The position numbers and the translations under genes are program-made. A model generated the notes under the pieces. The model saw only the letters and a list, made by a program, of their open reading frames with translations. It did not search any database and was not told the origin of the DNA. DNA of 64,000 nt from JAUXFK01 sp034189035 (lineage in GTDB: Bacteria > Desulfobacterota > UBA8473). The stretch covers positions 7,208-71,207 of the forward strand of contig JAXHVA010000011.1 in assembly GCA_034189035.1 (NCBI GenBank), read 5' to 3'. This document shows, piece after piece, positions 53,139-62,655 of the stretch. How positions within the stretch are numbered: the stretch's first letter is position 1; the number at the start of each line of letters is the position of its first letter.

Positions 53139-54613
53139 TTTTTTACACCTCTTTTTATTATTATTATGAACATTAACACCAAACAGATTTGAGCAAAAAT
53201 ATCTCCATAATCAGTATAAAATGTATTGATTTTGACCAAGTGGATATCATCTACCAATACCCCTTGTGTAAATATCTCAGTGGCAAGCCTTGTCTTTCCA
53301 GTTGAATCAGTAATTGAACTTATGCCTGTATTTGCAGCCCTTATAAGGAAGACCCTGTTTTCAACTGCCCGAAAGACAACCATTGAATGATGCTGGTAAG
53401 AAGCAAATGTTTTTCCAAACCATGCATCATTGGTTATATTCACTAAAAAACATGCCCCTTTCTTGACGAATTTCCGGACAAGATCAGGGAAGATTGCCTC
53501 ATAACAAATAAAAACGCCGGCCTTTCCAAGAGGAGATGCTAAGGGCTCCGTGCTTTCCCCCGAAGAAAAATCACTGATCCCGGCAGTGATTTTTTTAATA
53601 AAATAGAGATACCTGCCTAATGGGACATACTCGCCCAACGGAACCAGATGGATTTTATCATATCTCCCGAGGAGACTTCCATTGGCTGATATTAAGAAAG
53701 CACTATTAAAATACCGGACATCTCTATTTTTAAATCGATAAGCAGGGCTGCCAAAGAGAAGGTATGAGTCGGCCTCCTTTGAGATGTCAAAGATCAGCTT
53801 TCTATATTTGCTGTCAGATTGAAAGTAAAAAGGAGTCGCTGTCTCCGGCCATACAATCAAATCAGGGCCGGACTTTGAAGCCTGAACAGTGAGCTCTCTG
53901 TATATTCCTGTCGTCTCATCTTGAAAGGTTGGATCCCATTTCTTACTCTGATCGATATTCCCTTGGATGAGCGCGACCTTAATGGTTTTAAATGCATTGG
54001 ACTTTTTATGTACATCAGTGAGTCGCCACTGTCCATAAAAAAACGTAATGAATAAAAGAAAAAAGGTTAAAATGATCTCTTTATACTGCCTTTTTTCCTT
54101 ATTTAAAAACAAGTTATAAGAATAATTGAACAACAGGGCATTTACAAGAACGATAAGGAAGCTAATCCCGTAGACGCCTGTAATATCTGAAATCTGAATA
54201 AGGGGCAGACAAAGATACTGAGAATATCCCAAACTCTCCCAGGGGAAACCCGTGAGAAAAAATGACCGTAGATATTCTATTGAAACCCAGATGAACGGTG
54301 CTGTTGCAAACTCTTTTAAACCATGCCTTTTTTGTACGAATCTTACAAGAAATGAGAAAGCACCAATGAAAAGGCTCAAATACGAAACAAGGAGTATCAG
54401 TACAGCGATACTGAATATATAGCTAAGATTTCCATATCTCGAGACAGCGATAAAAACCCAGTTTATTACTCCCAGGAAGAATACAAAGCCGGTAATTGTA
54501 CCCAGATAGAAACTCTGGTAAATGTTTTTCCCATGGATTGCATAAAATAAAGGGATCAAAGCGAACCAAGCAACAAATTCAAGATTGAACCTGGGGAATG
54601 CAATAATGAGCAA
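53132..54613 (-). CDS. lnt: Apolipoprotein N-acyltransferase
   Basis: Transfers the third acyl chain to lipoproteins in the inner membrane. Several membrane segments fill the first about 200 residues; then the nitrilase-like domain has LIVWPETATPFYF (catalytic Glu), YDKIHLVPLGEYVPLG (Lys) and VFICYEAIFPDLVRK (Cys). The TTG at 54613 gives 493 residues, but the frame stays open upstream with plausible residues (KDILQSICSGV) to a stop, without an ATG or GTG, so the first membrane helix may begin at a rarer start. It ends inside the start of prfB. Confidence 0.92.
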   Translation of the reverse strand: MLIIAFPRFNLEFVAWFALIPLFYAIHGKNIYQSFYLGTITGFVFFLGVINWVFIAVSRYGNLSYIFSIAVLILLVSYLSLFIGAFSFLVRFVQKRHGLKEFATAPFIWVSIEYLRSFFLTGFPWESLGYSQYLCLPLIQISDITGVYGISFLIVLVNALLFNYSYNLFLNKEKRQYKEIILTFFLLFITFFYGQWRLTDVHKKSNAFKTIKVALIQGNIDQSKKWDPTFQDETTGIYRELTVQASKSGPDLIVWPETATPFYFQSDSKYRKLIFDISKEADSYLLFGSPAYRFKNRDVRYFNSAFLISANGSLLGRYDKIHLVPLGEYVPLGRYLYFIKKITAGISDFSSGESTEPLASPLGKAGVFICYEAIFPDLVRKFVKKGACFLVNITNDAWFGKTFASYQHHSMVVFRAVENRVFLIRAANTGISSITDSTGKTRLATEIFTQGVLVDDIHLVKINTFYTDYGDIFAQICLVLMFIIIIKRGVKKC

Positions 54614-54693
54614 TACACCTGAACATATTGACTGTAGTATATCTTTTGTTTTTATTGATGATATTATCCGTTACCACCACCCTCTTATTCAAC

Positions 54694-54876
54694 CTATTTT
54701 TGGCTGAACTTCTCTTCCAATATTTTATAGAACAGTGTAACTGCTTTATCGAACTGCTCTTTTGAAAAGGATTTGGTCCTTACATGAAAATACTGACAGG
54801 CAGAGTAAGGTATCTGAAACTCTGATACTTCCTCTTTGATGAGTTCAATCTCTCTTTGAAAATCTTTTTCTTCCAT
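54694..54876 (-). CDS. Small hypothetical protein
   Basis: 60 residues, no family recognised. Acidic helical start (MEEKDFQREIELIKEEVSEF), then IPYSACQYFHVRTKSFSKEQ and a helix (FDKAVTLFYKILEEKF). It sits 25 bases after the radical SAM gene and before lnt on the same strand, in an evident operon, which supports it being real. Confidence 0.55.
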   Translation of the reverse strand: MEEKDFQREIELIKEEVSEFQIPYSACQYFHVRTKSFSKEQFDKAVTLFYKILEEKFSQK

Positions 54877-54901
54877 CTCCTGTTCGATCCCGTATCATTC
54901 T

Positions 54902-56065
54902 CTAAATCTTCCATATCCCTGAGATAGGGTTCTGGCAGTATTTACATCTTCCATCTTCTATATCTGTTTTTAATACTGTATAACCAATTCTTTTTATAAT
55001 CAAATTCTTGCATCTGGGACAATATGTGTTCTCTCCTTCATGACCGGGAACATTTCCTATGTATACATAGTTCAATCCCATATCCAATCCAGTCTTTCTT
55101 GCCTTCTCAAGTGTCCTTATCGGAGTAGGTGGCAGATTCTTTATTTTGTACGTTGGATAGAAACGAGAAAAATGCACAGGCACATCCGCTCCGAGTCTGT
55201 TTTTTATCCATAGGCTCATCTTTGTTATCTCTTCTTCGCTGTCATTCAGTGTTGGGATGATAAGGACAACAATCTCATACCATATATTAATCGTATGAAG
55301 TAATTCCAAGGTATCAAGAACTGGTTTAAGCTTTCCAGAGCATGTCTCATAATAAAACCTTTCTGTAAATGCCTTCAGGTCAATCTTTACGCCGGTGAGG
55401 TATTTACACAGATCAACCAATGGTTTTCTGTTAATGAAACCATTTGATATCATTACATTTCCAATCCCTTCTCTCTTCGCCAATCTGGCTATGTCGTACA
55501 TGTATTCATAAAAAACGACAGGCTCGGAATATGTATATGCAATCGTAGCACACCCCTCTTTCTTTGCAGTATTTACAATACTTTTCGGTGTAATATAATA
55601 ATTATTTAACTGTTCAGGTCTGAATTGTGCGATATTCCAGTTTTGACAAAACCTGCACTCAAAGTTACAACCGGCTGTAGCAATTGAAAATGCCAGTGTT
55701 CCAGGGAGGTAATGGAAAAGAGGTTTCTTCTCAATAGGGTCAGTATGTATAGAGCACGGTCTTGAGTATACCAAGCTGTAGTATTTTCCACCTCTGTTTT
55801 CTTTATTCCCACAATATCCTCGCTCCAGATCCGCTATTTTGCATCTCTTGGGACAGATTTCACATTCGATTCTTTGATTTGCCAGTTTTTTATAATACAT
55901 TACCTCCTTTAAAGGAAAATCTTCTTCCGATTCTTTATAATTGCTAGCACTAAAGACTATATTTGACAAACCATTATATTTGGCAGACGCTGAAGTAATG
56001 CTCAATGCGCATATACCTTTTGGGACTTTGCTCAGAAATTCACGTCTAGAAAAATAGGTATTCAT
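54902..56065 (-). CDS. AmmeMemoRadiSam-type radical SAM enzyme with a twin-arginine-like leader
   Basis: 387 residues. The N-terminus MNTYFSRREFLSKVPKGICA followed by a hydrophobic stretch looks like a Tat signal. Then CEICPKRCKI...RGYCG, then TAGCNFECRFCQNW, the CX3CX2C iron-sulfur motif of pyruvate-formate-lyase-activase-like enzymes. GYTYSEPVVFYEYMYDIA-like and IKNRLGADVPVHFSRFYP segments are typical of the AmmeMemoRadiSam branch. A C-terminal zinc ribbon has CPRCKN...CKYCQN. AMMECR1 and Memo partner genes are not in the window. It follows the CBS gene by 20 bases. Confidence 0.85.
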   Translation of the reverse strand: MNTYFSRREFLSKVPKGICALSITSASAKYNGLSNIVFSASNYKESEEDFPLKEVMYYKKLANQRIECEICPKRCKIADLERGYCGNKENRGGKYYSLVYSRPCSIHTDPIEKKPLFHYLPGTLAFSIATAGCNFECRFCQNWNIAQFRPEQLNNYYITPKSIVNTAKKEGCATIAYTYSEPVVFYEYMYDIARLAKREGIGNVMISNGFINRKPLVDLCKYLTGVKIDLKAFTERFYYETCSGKLKPVLDTLELLHTINIWYEIVVLIIPTLNDSEEEITKMSLWIKNRLGADVPVHFSRFYPTYKIKNLPPTPIRTLEKARKTGLDMGLNYVYIGNVPGHEGENTYCPRCKNLIIKRIGYTVLKTDIEDGRCKYCQNPISGIWKI

Positions 56066-56085
56066 TTAGGATTCCTCGGAATAAT

Positions 56086-56727
56086 CTATCCTGCGACCAC
56101 GGATTGCACTTTATAACCTTTGTCTTCGATAGATTCAGCAATATGATCGATATCATCTGTATCTAAACGAAAGTAATAGACTCTCTTGCCTTTTTCTTTA
56201 GAGGATGACATGCCAACACTTATTATATCCGCCCCATTTTCCTTTATTAATTTGGATACATGTTGGAATGCCTCTGGGTCTTCTCCTAAAACGACATCGA
56301 CCCTAGAGCTGTATTTGATGACTCCCATTATTTCAATAAAAACCCCAAAGATATCTGTTTCTGTGATCATCCCGACCAACCTGTCGTTTTCTATTACAGG
56401 CAGCCCTCCGATTTTGTTTCTTTGAAGAAGCATTGCCGCTTTTTCTATATCGGTCTGGGGAGTAACAGTAATGGGGTCTTTGGTCATTATCTGATCCACT
56501 GTAAAGAATTTTGATGTAAAAAGGAATACCTCTTTTTTATTATTCGATTCTGAAGGGACCAGAACCTGACGAAGATCTGTGTTTGTAACTATGCCCACAA
56601 GTTTTTCAGCATCCAATACAGGGATATGGCGAATTTTATTAGTCTTCATCAGCTCAAATGCCTTCTTTATATTATCACCCGAATTGATTGTAATCAGCTT
56701 ATTCGATATGATATCTTTCACAATCAT
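56086..56727 (-). CDS. CBS-domain pair protein with C-terminal ACT-like region
   Basis: 213 residues. The first CBS motif is MIVKDIISNKLITINSGDNI...KIRHIPVLDAEKLVGIVTNT, and the second VDQIMTKDPITVTPQTDIEK...NKIGGLPVIENDRLVGMITE. The last 70 residues (VDVVLGEDPEAFQHVSKLIK, DIISVGMSS) resemble an ACT domain. Such proteins bind adenine nucleotides and small molecules as sensors. It is the first gene of a leftward operon and has its own promoter (56772-56800). Confidence 0.88.
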   Translation of the reverse strand: MIVKDIISNKLITINSGDNIKKAFELMKTNKIRHIPVLDAEKLVGIVTNTDLRQVLVPSESNNKKEVFLFTSKFFTVDQIMTKDPITVTPQTDIEKAAMLLQRNKIGGLPVIENDRLVGMITETDIFGVFIEIMGVIKYSSRVDVVLGEDPEAFQHVSKLIKENGADIISVGMSSSKEKGKRVYYFRLDTDDIDHIAESIEDKGYKVQSVVAG

Positions 56728-56771
56728 TATTACACCTCACTATCTGCTATATTTTTGTAATATAATATCAT

Positions 56772-56800
56772 ATTGTATTTCAGATAGTATGTTTTGTCAA
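56772..56800 (-). promoter_or_regulatory. Leftward sigma-70-type promoter of the CBS gene operon
   Basis: On the minus strand TTGACA (56800-56795), 17-base spacer, TACAAT (56777-56772), 45 bases before the start at 56727. Confidence 0.65.
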
Positions 56801-56855
56801 TGTCTATGAAGAGTGTATACTAATACGAATATGCAAAGCCGAATTTAAAAATACC

Positions 56856-56884
56856 TTGACACCATATTTTCGATTCGTTATTTT
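56856..56884 (+). promoter_or_regulatory. Rightward sigma-70-type promoter of the dut operon
   Basis: TTGACA (56856-56861), 17-base spacer, TATTTT (56879-56884), about 75 bases before dut. Confidence 0.55.
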
Positions 56885-56959
56885 CATCTTGTTTTGTTTT
56901 TTTACTGTGCGTAATAAAAACGATTATTCTCGCTGAATTTTGAGGGGTTATAAACAGAT

Positions 56960-57415
56960 ATGGAAAAGGTTACGATTCAGATAAAAAGGGTTAAAGGAGA
57001 AATTGATAGTGATATTCCTTTGCCACAATATATGACCGATTACTCGGCGGGCATGGATCTCTATGCTGCTGTCGAAAAAGATATCCTTATTAGACCTGGG
57101 CAAAGAGTATTGCTACCAACGGGTATTGCTGTTGCAATACCTATAGGCTATGAAGCACAAATTCGTCCTCGCAGCGGGCTGGCCTTAAAAAATGGAATAA
57201 GCATTGTGAATTCCCCCGGCACAATCGATGCAGATTATAGAGGAGAAATAGGGGTGATCGTTATTAACTTGGGCAATGAAGCTTTTATTGTAAAAAGGGG
57301 AGACCGGATTGCTCAGATGGTTATCAACAGAGTATGTCATGCCTCATTTGATGTTACATGCGAACTTGACCAGACAGATCGAGGACCCGGTGGATTTGGA
57401 TTTACGGGAAGCTAG
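56960..57415 (+). CDS. dut: dUTP diphosphatase
   Basis: 151-residue trimeric dUTPase; hydrolyses dUTP to dUMP and keeps uracil out of DNA. All five motifs are visible: SAGMDLYAA (I), PRSGLALKNGI (II, Arg-Ser-Gly), NSPGTIDADYRGEIGVI (III, catalytic Asp and Tyr), GDRIAQMVI (IV) and RGPGGFGFTG (V). It is the first gene of a rightward operon, with the HD-domain gene 42 bases downstream. Confidence 0.95.
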   Translation: MEKVTIQIKRVKGEIDSDIPLPQYMTDYSAGMDLYAAVEKDILIRPGQRVLLPTGIAVAIPIGYEAQIRPRSGLALKNGISIVNSPGTIDADYRGEIGVIVINLGNEAFIVKRGDRIAQMVINRVCHASFDVTCELDQTDRGPGGFGFTGS

Positions 57416-57457
57416 TATCCCACTTGCTCTGCTGAACCCAGAAGAGAGAGAATATAT

Positions 57458-58213
57458 GTGGAAAAATTCTATAAGAGGATGATAGAGGAAGCAAAGAAGA
57501 CCGCTTCCAACTTAAAGACCCCGAGCTTCTATATTGAACATCAAAAGCCGATCTCAATTTCAAAGGAGATATACTACAGTGATGATCTGGTGATTCGGTG
57601 TCAGAATATGGTAACCGATGAATTGGTTGACAACCTTGGTCATGGGATAGAGCATGCAGAAAAGGTGACGATTGATGTGGGTGCTATTGTATATATTGAA
57701 GCAGATGCTCTATCTTTATTATCTGAGCAGATCGAGAGGGTGGTTATCATCGCTCAGATTTCCGGATTGTTACATGATATAAAAAGAAAAGAACCAAAAC
57801 ATGCCATAGCGAGTGCCAAAGAGGCAAAAAAAAGGCTAAAGGACTTTCCATTGGAAAAAGAGGAGAAAGAGTTCGTTATTCAGGCGATATCGAACCATGA
57901 GGCCTTTGTTGTTCCTAAAAAAATCCGCTCTCCAATTGGGCAGATCATAAGTGATTCTCTTTATGATGCTGATAAGTTCAGGTGGGGAATCGATAATTTT
58001 ACAGATACCCTTTGGCAGATGACAGATTTCAAAAAGGTCCCTGTTGAGTTGATCGTCGATCGTTTCCCAAAGGGGTTGGATACGATTCAAAAGATAAAAA
58101 GCACCTTTCGAACTGATATTGGCAGGAAGTACGGTCCAGAGTTTATTGATCTCGGTTTGGAAATCGGGGATAGAATTTATAATTATCTCCTATCATACCA
58201 TTCATCTTCATAG
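57458..58213 (+). CDS. HD-domain phosphohydrolase
   Basis: 251 residues. HD motif ligands: GHGIEHAEKV, LLHDIKR (the HD pair), SNHEAF and LYDADKF. The fold resembles small HD phosphohydrolases acting on nucleotides or phosphorylated signals; the substrate is unknown. A GTG start at 57458 is used; the overlapping ATG at 57456 is out of frame. The gene stands between dut and the NUDIX gene. Confidence 0.8.
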   Translation: MEKFYKRMIEEAKKTASNLKTPSFYIEHQKPISISKEIYYSDDLVIRCQNMVTDELVDNLGHGIEHAEKVTIDVGAIVYIEADALSLLSEQIERVVIIAQISGLLHDIKRKEPKHAIASAKEAKKRLKDFPLEKEEKEFVIQAISNHEAFVVPKKIRSPIGQIISDSLYDADKFRWGIDNFTDTLWQMTDFKKVPVELIVDRFPKGLDTIQKIKSTFRTDIGRKYGPEFIDLGLEIGDRIYNYLLSYHSSS

Positions 58214-58334
58214 ATATTGAAAATTGATATTATTATATTATTTTAGCGAACCAGCAGCGAGTTTTTCTCATTTGGATCAGGGGCATTAATTCCCCCGGTT
58301 TTTAGATCCGATGATATGCGAGGCGGGGGATAAG

Positions 58335-58892
58335 ATGAAGGAAAGAATAAAAAAGATTCTTTCTCATAGAGAAAGAAAAGTTATAGCTGATCAACGGTTA
58401 AGGCCTTCAGGGGTTCTTGTTCCAATCTTTTACAAAGATGAAAGTTATCATCTTTTATTTACAAAGAGGACGCAGAAAGTAACGCATCACAAAGGGCAGA
58501 TATCTTTTCCCGGAGGAGCTTATGAAGAGGGTGACAGGAGACTGAGGGTTACTGCTGTCAGAGAAAGTTATGAGGAGGTAGGAATCAAATCCGAGGATAT
58601 CGAAATATTGGGGAAATTAGACGATGCAATAACAACGAGCATGTTTGTTATTACGCCTTTTGTGGGTTTTATACCTTATCCATATGAGTTTACTTTGAGC
58701 ACGGATGAAATAGATGAAATCCTGGAGATCCCCATCCATGACTTGCTCGATGAGAGCAGATTCAGGGAAGAGTTGCGTACTTTTGAAGAAGGCCCCCGAA
58801 TGGTCTATTTCTTTGAGTACGAAGACCATGTAATATGGGGTGCTTCAGCGGATATATTGAAACAGTTTCTTGATCTCCTATTCAAGGATTAA
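58335..58892 (+). CDS. NUDIX hydrolase, CoA pyrophosphatase-like
   Basis: 185 residues from ATG 58335. An upstream ATG (58311) is in frame, but the Shine-Dalgarno GAGGCGGGGG lies between the two and suits 58335. THHKGQISFPGG is the UPF0035 signature of coenzyme A diphosphatases, and GAYEEGDRRLRVTAVRESYE, then EVGI, is the NUDIX box with its metal-binding Glu residues. It probably cleaves CoA or acyl-CoA to phosphopantetheine and 3',5'-ADP. The DUF401 gene follows after 18 bases. Confidence 0.85.
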   Translation: MKERIKKILSHRERKVIADQRLRPSGVLVPIFYKDESYHLLFTKRTQKVTHHKGQISFPGGAYEEGDRRLRVTAVRESYEEVGIKSEDIEILGKLDDAITTSMFVITPFVGFIPYPYEFTLSTDEIDEILEIPIHDLLDESRFREELRTFEEGPRMVYFFEYEDHVIWGASADILKQFLDLLFKD

Positions 58893-58910
58893 AGTTAAGC
58901 AGATTGTATT

Positions 58911-60131
58911 ATGTTAGGTCTTCTCAAGATAGGTCTCCTTTTCTTATTGATTATTTCTCTGGTCTTAAAAAAACTGGAGTTATGGCTTATTCTCTTGATT
59001 GGATCCATTATCCTCGGTTTACTCTTCCAAGTGCACATACGTGATATGGGCTATACATTCATAGCGGCCATATCCGAATTTAAAACACTAAAATTGATCG
59101 GTGCCCTTTGGCTCATATTGCTCTTTAGCAATATAATGAGTGAAACAGGCGAGTTAAAAAGGATGATGGAATCTTTTAAGGTCATTCTCCGTGATCTACG
59201 CATAGTGGTTGCGATCCTTCCGAGTATTATCGGTCTGATGCCCCTTATGGGTGGAGCGATGATATCCGCGCCTATGGTTGTAAAGGCATCCGATGAACTG
59301 AACCTTTCAAATGAGAGAAGAACATTTCTGAATTATTGGTTTCGACATATCTGGGAATATGTACTTCCCACATACCCTGGGATAGTCCTTACTTCAGCGA
59401 TTTTAGGAGTAACGATCAGAGAAATCAGCTTCGTTAACCTGCCTCTTTTTTTGGCATCTGTTATGAGTGGTATCATATTCGGATATATTGGGGTTCATAA
59501 AAACCAGTCTAACTGTGAACTCCATAAAAAGAAAGATATAAAAAGAGAATTTTATCAACTGACCAAGTCGTTGTGCCCCCTTATCTTTGTCCTTTTTTTG
59601 GTCATTGCACTGAAAGTGGAACTCGTCTATTCGTTTGCTATTACAGTTTCAATGCTTTGGCTGATTTATAGGATTCCCCTCAAGAGCATGAAGAGGATCA
59701 TCCAAAGGAGTATCTCTATAGAGATGGGATTAATGGTAATGGGTGTAATGTTTTTCCAAAAGATGCTGGAGGCTACAAAGGCGGTCTATGTTATGTCAGA
59801 AGGTTTCTCAATCATCGGGTTTCCCCATTTTATTATCCTGATTTCTCTCCCATTTATCGTGGGTCTGTTAACTGGGATTACAATCGCTTTTGTAGGGATT
59901 ACCTTCCCTATACTTCTTCCCATCTTCCAAACAGAAGGTCATTTTTTGTCTTATTTAATGCTGGCCTATGCCAGTGGCTATTGCGGTGTTATCCTTTCGC
60001 CTATGCATCTCTGCCTGATTCTCACCAAGGATTACTTTAATGCGGAGTTAAATGTTGTATACAGGTTGCTTTGGCTACCCGCAGTTTCTGTTTTATTTGT
60101 GGGTTTGGGTATTACCATTATCAGGGGCTAG
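58911..60131 (+). CDS. DUF401 family integral membrane protein
   Basis: 406 residues with about 10-11 hydrophobic segments. Landmarks of the DUF401 family: LIGALWLILLFSNIMSETGE, IIGLMPLMGGAMISAPMVVK, FLNYWFRHIWEYVLPTYPGI and SGYCGVILSPMHLCLILTKD. It resembles ion/organic-acid transporter folds (GntP/CitM-like arrangement), but substrates are unknown. It is tightly packed between the NUDIX gene and fdhD (12 bases), indicating one transcript. Confidence 0.85.
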   Translation: MLGLLKIGLLFLLIISLVLKKLELWLILLIGSIILGLLFQVHIRDMGYTFIAAISEFKTLKLIGALWLILLFSNIMSETGELKRMMESFKVILRDLRIVVAILPSIIGLMPLMGGAMISAPMVVKASDELNLSNERRTFLNYWFRHIWEYVLPTYPGIVLTSAILGVTIREISFVNLPLFLASVMSGIIFGYIGVHKNQSNCELHKKKDIKREFYQLTKSLCPLIFVLFLVIALKVELVYSFAITVSMLWLIYRIPLKSMKRIIQRSISIEMGLMVMGVMFFQKMLEATKAVYVMSEGFSIIGFPHFIILISLPFIVGLLTGITIAFVGITFPILLPIFQTEGHFLSYLMLAYASGYCGVILSPMHLCLILTKDYFNAELNVVYRLLWLPAVSVLFVGLGITIIRG

Positions 60132-60143
60132 GGTAAGGATCAA

Positions 60144-60935
60144 ATGACGCTGGTTCACAGGACAGATGAAATTGAGATCGTTGAGTACTCCAAAGGGGCA
60201 TTTGGAAAAGCCAGGATCACTGTAATTAAAGAGATGCCCCTTACGGTCTTTTTAAACAGGAGAGAGTTTGTTACCCTGCTTTGCATTGCTAATCACCTCA
60301 AGGAACTGGCAGTCGGATTTCTTCATTCAGAAGGCATATTGAATTTAGTGGATGAGATAGAGTCCATCAAACTCGATGAGGAAAAGGGTGTTGTTGAAAT
60401 TGATACTCATCAAAAGAATCTTATGGCTGAAAAGCTCTTTATGAAGAGGACGATCACATCCGGCTGCGGTAAAGGCAGCAGCTTTTATAATGTTATGGAT
60501 GCACTCAAGTGTAAAACGATCGACTCCCCAATTCAAATCTCTGCTTTACAGGCGCTGAACTTGATGAGGGAGCTTCACAGGCTATCGCAATTATATAAAG
60601 AAACAGGGGGAGTCCACAACTGTGCACTGGCCGTGCCGGATAGAATCTTAATCTTTAGAGAGGATATCGGGAGGCATAATGCCGTAGACAAGATAAACGG
60701 AGAATGCCTCCTGCAGGGGATAAAAAGAGAAGACAAGGTTCTACTGACAACAGGCAGGGTTACCTCTGAGATCCTGATAAAGGCAGGAAAGATGCGAATA
60801 CCGATCCTGCTTTCCCGCTCTGCTGCAACTGACCTGGCTGTTTCTATGTCCCAAGAGATCGGGATTACAACTGTGGGCTATGTTCGAGGAGACAGATTTA
60901 CCATCTATACCCACCCTGAGAGGATCACACAATAG
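60144..60935 (+). CDS. fdhD: Formate dehydrogenase accessory sulfurtransferase FdhD
   Basis: 263 residues. FdhD carries sulfur from a cysteine desulfurase to the molybdenum cofactor of formate dehydrogenases. Landmarks: FLNRREFVTLLCIANHLKEL, AVGFLHSEGIL, RTITSGCGKGSSF (one Cys where E. coli has a CxxC loop), GGVHNCAL, FREDIGRHNAVDKINGECLL and TTGRVTSEILIKAGKMRIPI. Last gene of the dut operon. No formate dehydrogenase gene is in the window. Confidence 0.92.
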   Translation: MTLVHRTDEIEIVEYSKGAFGKARITVIKEMPLTVFLNRREFVTLLCIANHLKELAVGFLHSEGILNLVDEIESIKLDEEKGVVEIDTHQKNLMAEKLFMKRTITSGCGKGSSFYNVMDALKCKTIDSPIQISALQALNLMRELHRLSQLYKETGGVHNCALAVPDRILIFREDIGRHNAVDKINGECLLQGIKREDKVLLTTGRVTSEILIKAGKMRIPILLSRSAATDLAVSMSQEIGITTVGYVRGDRFTIYTHPERITQ

Positions 60936-61000
60936 CATGGAATCGAATACCCTTACGATAGCCTGAAAGGCCCAAGTGTTTTTTATCAAATGTCTCTGCC

Positions 61001-62200
61001 CTAAAAGACTCCTTTTTCTTGTAATTTGGCGATATCCTCCCAGGTGTACCCCAGGATATCTATGAGAATCTCTTCAGTATGTTGCCCCAGTTCCGGAGCC
61101 GTGCCTTGCACCCTGCCAGGGGTCTCGGACAGCTTTACCGGGATGCCCGGAACCTTGATTTTGCCATGGGCCGGGTCTTCAATTTCAGTGATATACTCAT
61201 TCGCTATAATCTGAGGATCATTTACTAGATCTGAGCAGTCCTGTACTGGGGCTGAGGGTAACTCGGCTTCTCTAAAGAGCTGCCACCATTCATCTCTAGT
61301 CTTTGTAAGGAATGCCTTTCTTGTTATTTTCATAATTTCTCCTGTGTTTTCCGTTCTTGCCTTGGCATTTTCATACTTAGGATCTTTTTCCAAATGTTCG
61401 ATGCCCAGGATTCTACAGAAGTCATGCCAGTATCTATCGGGCTGTAAAACTGACAGACAAAACCACTTGTCGTCCTTGCACCGATATATAGACCAAAGTG
61501 GGCTGTTCATAGCTGCAGCAGGAGAAATAAATGCAGGAAAACCCAATACAAGGTAGAGTTGTAAAAAGAGACGACCCAGCTCGACCTGACTACCCAGAAG
61601 CGACGTATCGACCATCTGTCCCTTGCCTGTTCTCTCCCTCGCAAAGAGCGCGAGCATTATCCCATATGCAGTACATAAGCCCCCCATTTCATCTGCAGCT
61701 CCTGCTCCGAGGGGGATCGGTGCCATATCAGAGCTCAGAGACATCATCCAGAAACCACCTCGTGCCTGCCCAGCAAAGTCAGCAGAAGGAAGGTCAGCAT
61801 CTGGTCCCTTTCTGCCATAACCGGAACTGTATGCATAGATAAGCTTTGGGTTCTGTTTTGACAGAGCTTCATAATCGACCTGCATCTTCACTGCATGGCT
61901 GTACCTATAGTTTGTAAGAAAGACATCGGACTTCTCCGCAAGCTTATAGAGGATATCTCTGCACTCATCCTTGTAAAAATCGAGAACCATTGCCTTTTTC
62001 CCTCTGTTGTGATTGAGAAAATAAAAATTGATAGGAAGCTCCATCCCATACACAGACATCAAACCCCGTCCTGGGTCTCCCCTGGGTTCTTCGATCTTGA
62101 TTACTTCAGCACCCATATCCGCGAGCAATGCACCAGCTGTAGGCCCCTGCTGAAATGCTGACCATTCCAATATCCGAATTCCCTCAAGTGGTCCATTCAT
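61001..62200 (-). CDS. CaiB/BaiF family type III CoA-transferase
   Basis: 399 residues. Starts MNGPLEGIRILEWSAFQQGP with TAGALLADMGAEVIKIEEPR, the CoA-binding start of the family. SADFAGQARGGFW holds the Asp (about residue 150-170) that forms the acyl-anhydride intermediate, and GMSG-like loops follow (LGAGAADEMGGL). The C-terminal domain has PVQDCSDLVNDPQ and ELGQHTEEILIDILGY. It moves CoA between organic acids; substrates cannot be told. The gene stands alone, convergent with fdhD. Confidence 0.9.
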   Translation of the reverse strand: MNGPLEGIRILEWSAFQQGPTAGALLADMGAEVIKIEEPRGDPGRGLMSVYGMELPINFYFLNHNRGKKAMVLDFYKDECRDILYKLAEKSDVFLTNYRYSHAVKMQVDYEALSKQNPKLIYAYSSGYGRKGPDADLPSADFAGQARGGFWMMSLSSDMAPIPLGAGAADEMGGLCTAYGIMLALFARERTGKGQMVDTSLLGSQVELGRLFLQLYLVLGFPAFISPAAAMNSPLWSIYRCKDDKWFCLSVLQPDRYWHDFCRILGIEHLEKDPKYENAKARTENTGEIMKITRKAFLTKTRDEWWQLFREAELPSAPVQDCSDLVNDPQIIANEYITEIEDPAHGKIKVPGIPVKLSETPGRVQGTAPELGQHTEEILIDILGYTWEDIAKLQEKGVF

Positions 62201-62650
62201 AGTTACTTACCTCCTTTTAGAAAATAATATGGATACATATCTTTTCTCAATTATTGGCTATTGCCCAAAAATTAAATTCCTTTGAGCGGTCATCAAAAGG
62301 TCTTTTGTTATAAGTCTTAGTAAAGCGGAAGATTAGTGATTTCAACTGTTTGAGCCTCAATGGGCGAGTTTTAAAATCGCCTGGAGCATCCACTAGACCT
62401 ATAAAAAAACGTTTTGGTTAAAACGAAAAGAGATTTTTCTTTTGGGCAAAAGCCCCTTTAAAAGTAAAATAGGTAACTTGATAAATAACCTATACTTGAA
62501 ATATTACATAAAAGCCAGTTTTTTTTAATAAAAATATATAATGACCAAATACAATTCATACACCGAGTATTGATTGATATCATACGTAATAGTAATTGTG
62601 AGAATGAGGGTAACTCAATAAGAGGTATCCATCATTTTACAAAAAAAGAG
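62201..62650. other. Intergenic region before an insertion sequence
   Basis: About 450 bases of AT-rich DNA without a supported ORF. It includes the Shine-Dalgarno of the CoA-transferase gene at its left edge. Nothing else recognisable. Confidence 0.5.
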
Positions 62651-62655
62651 AGGCG

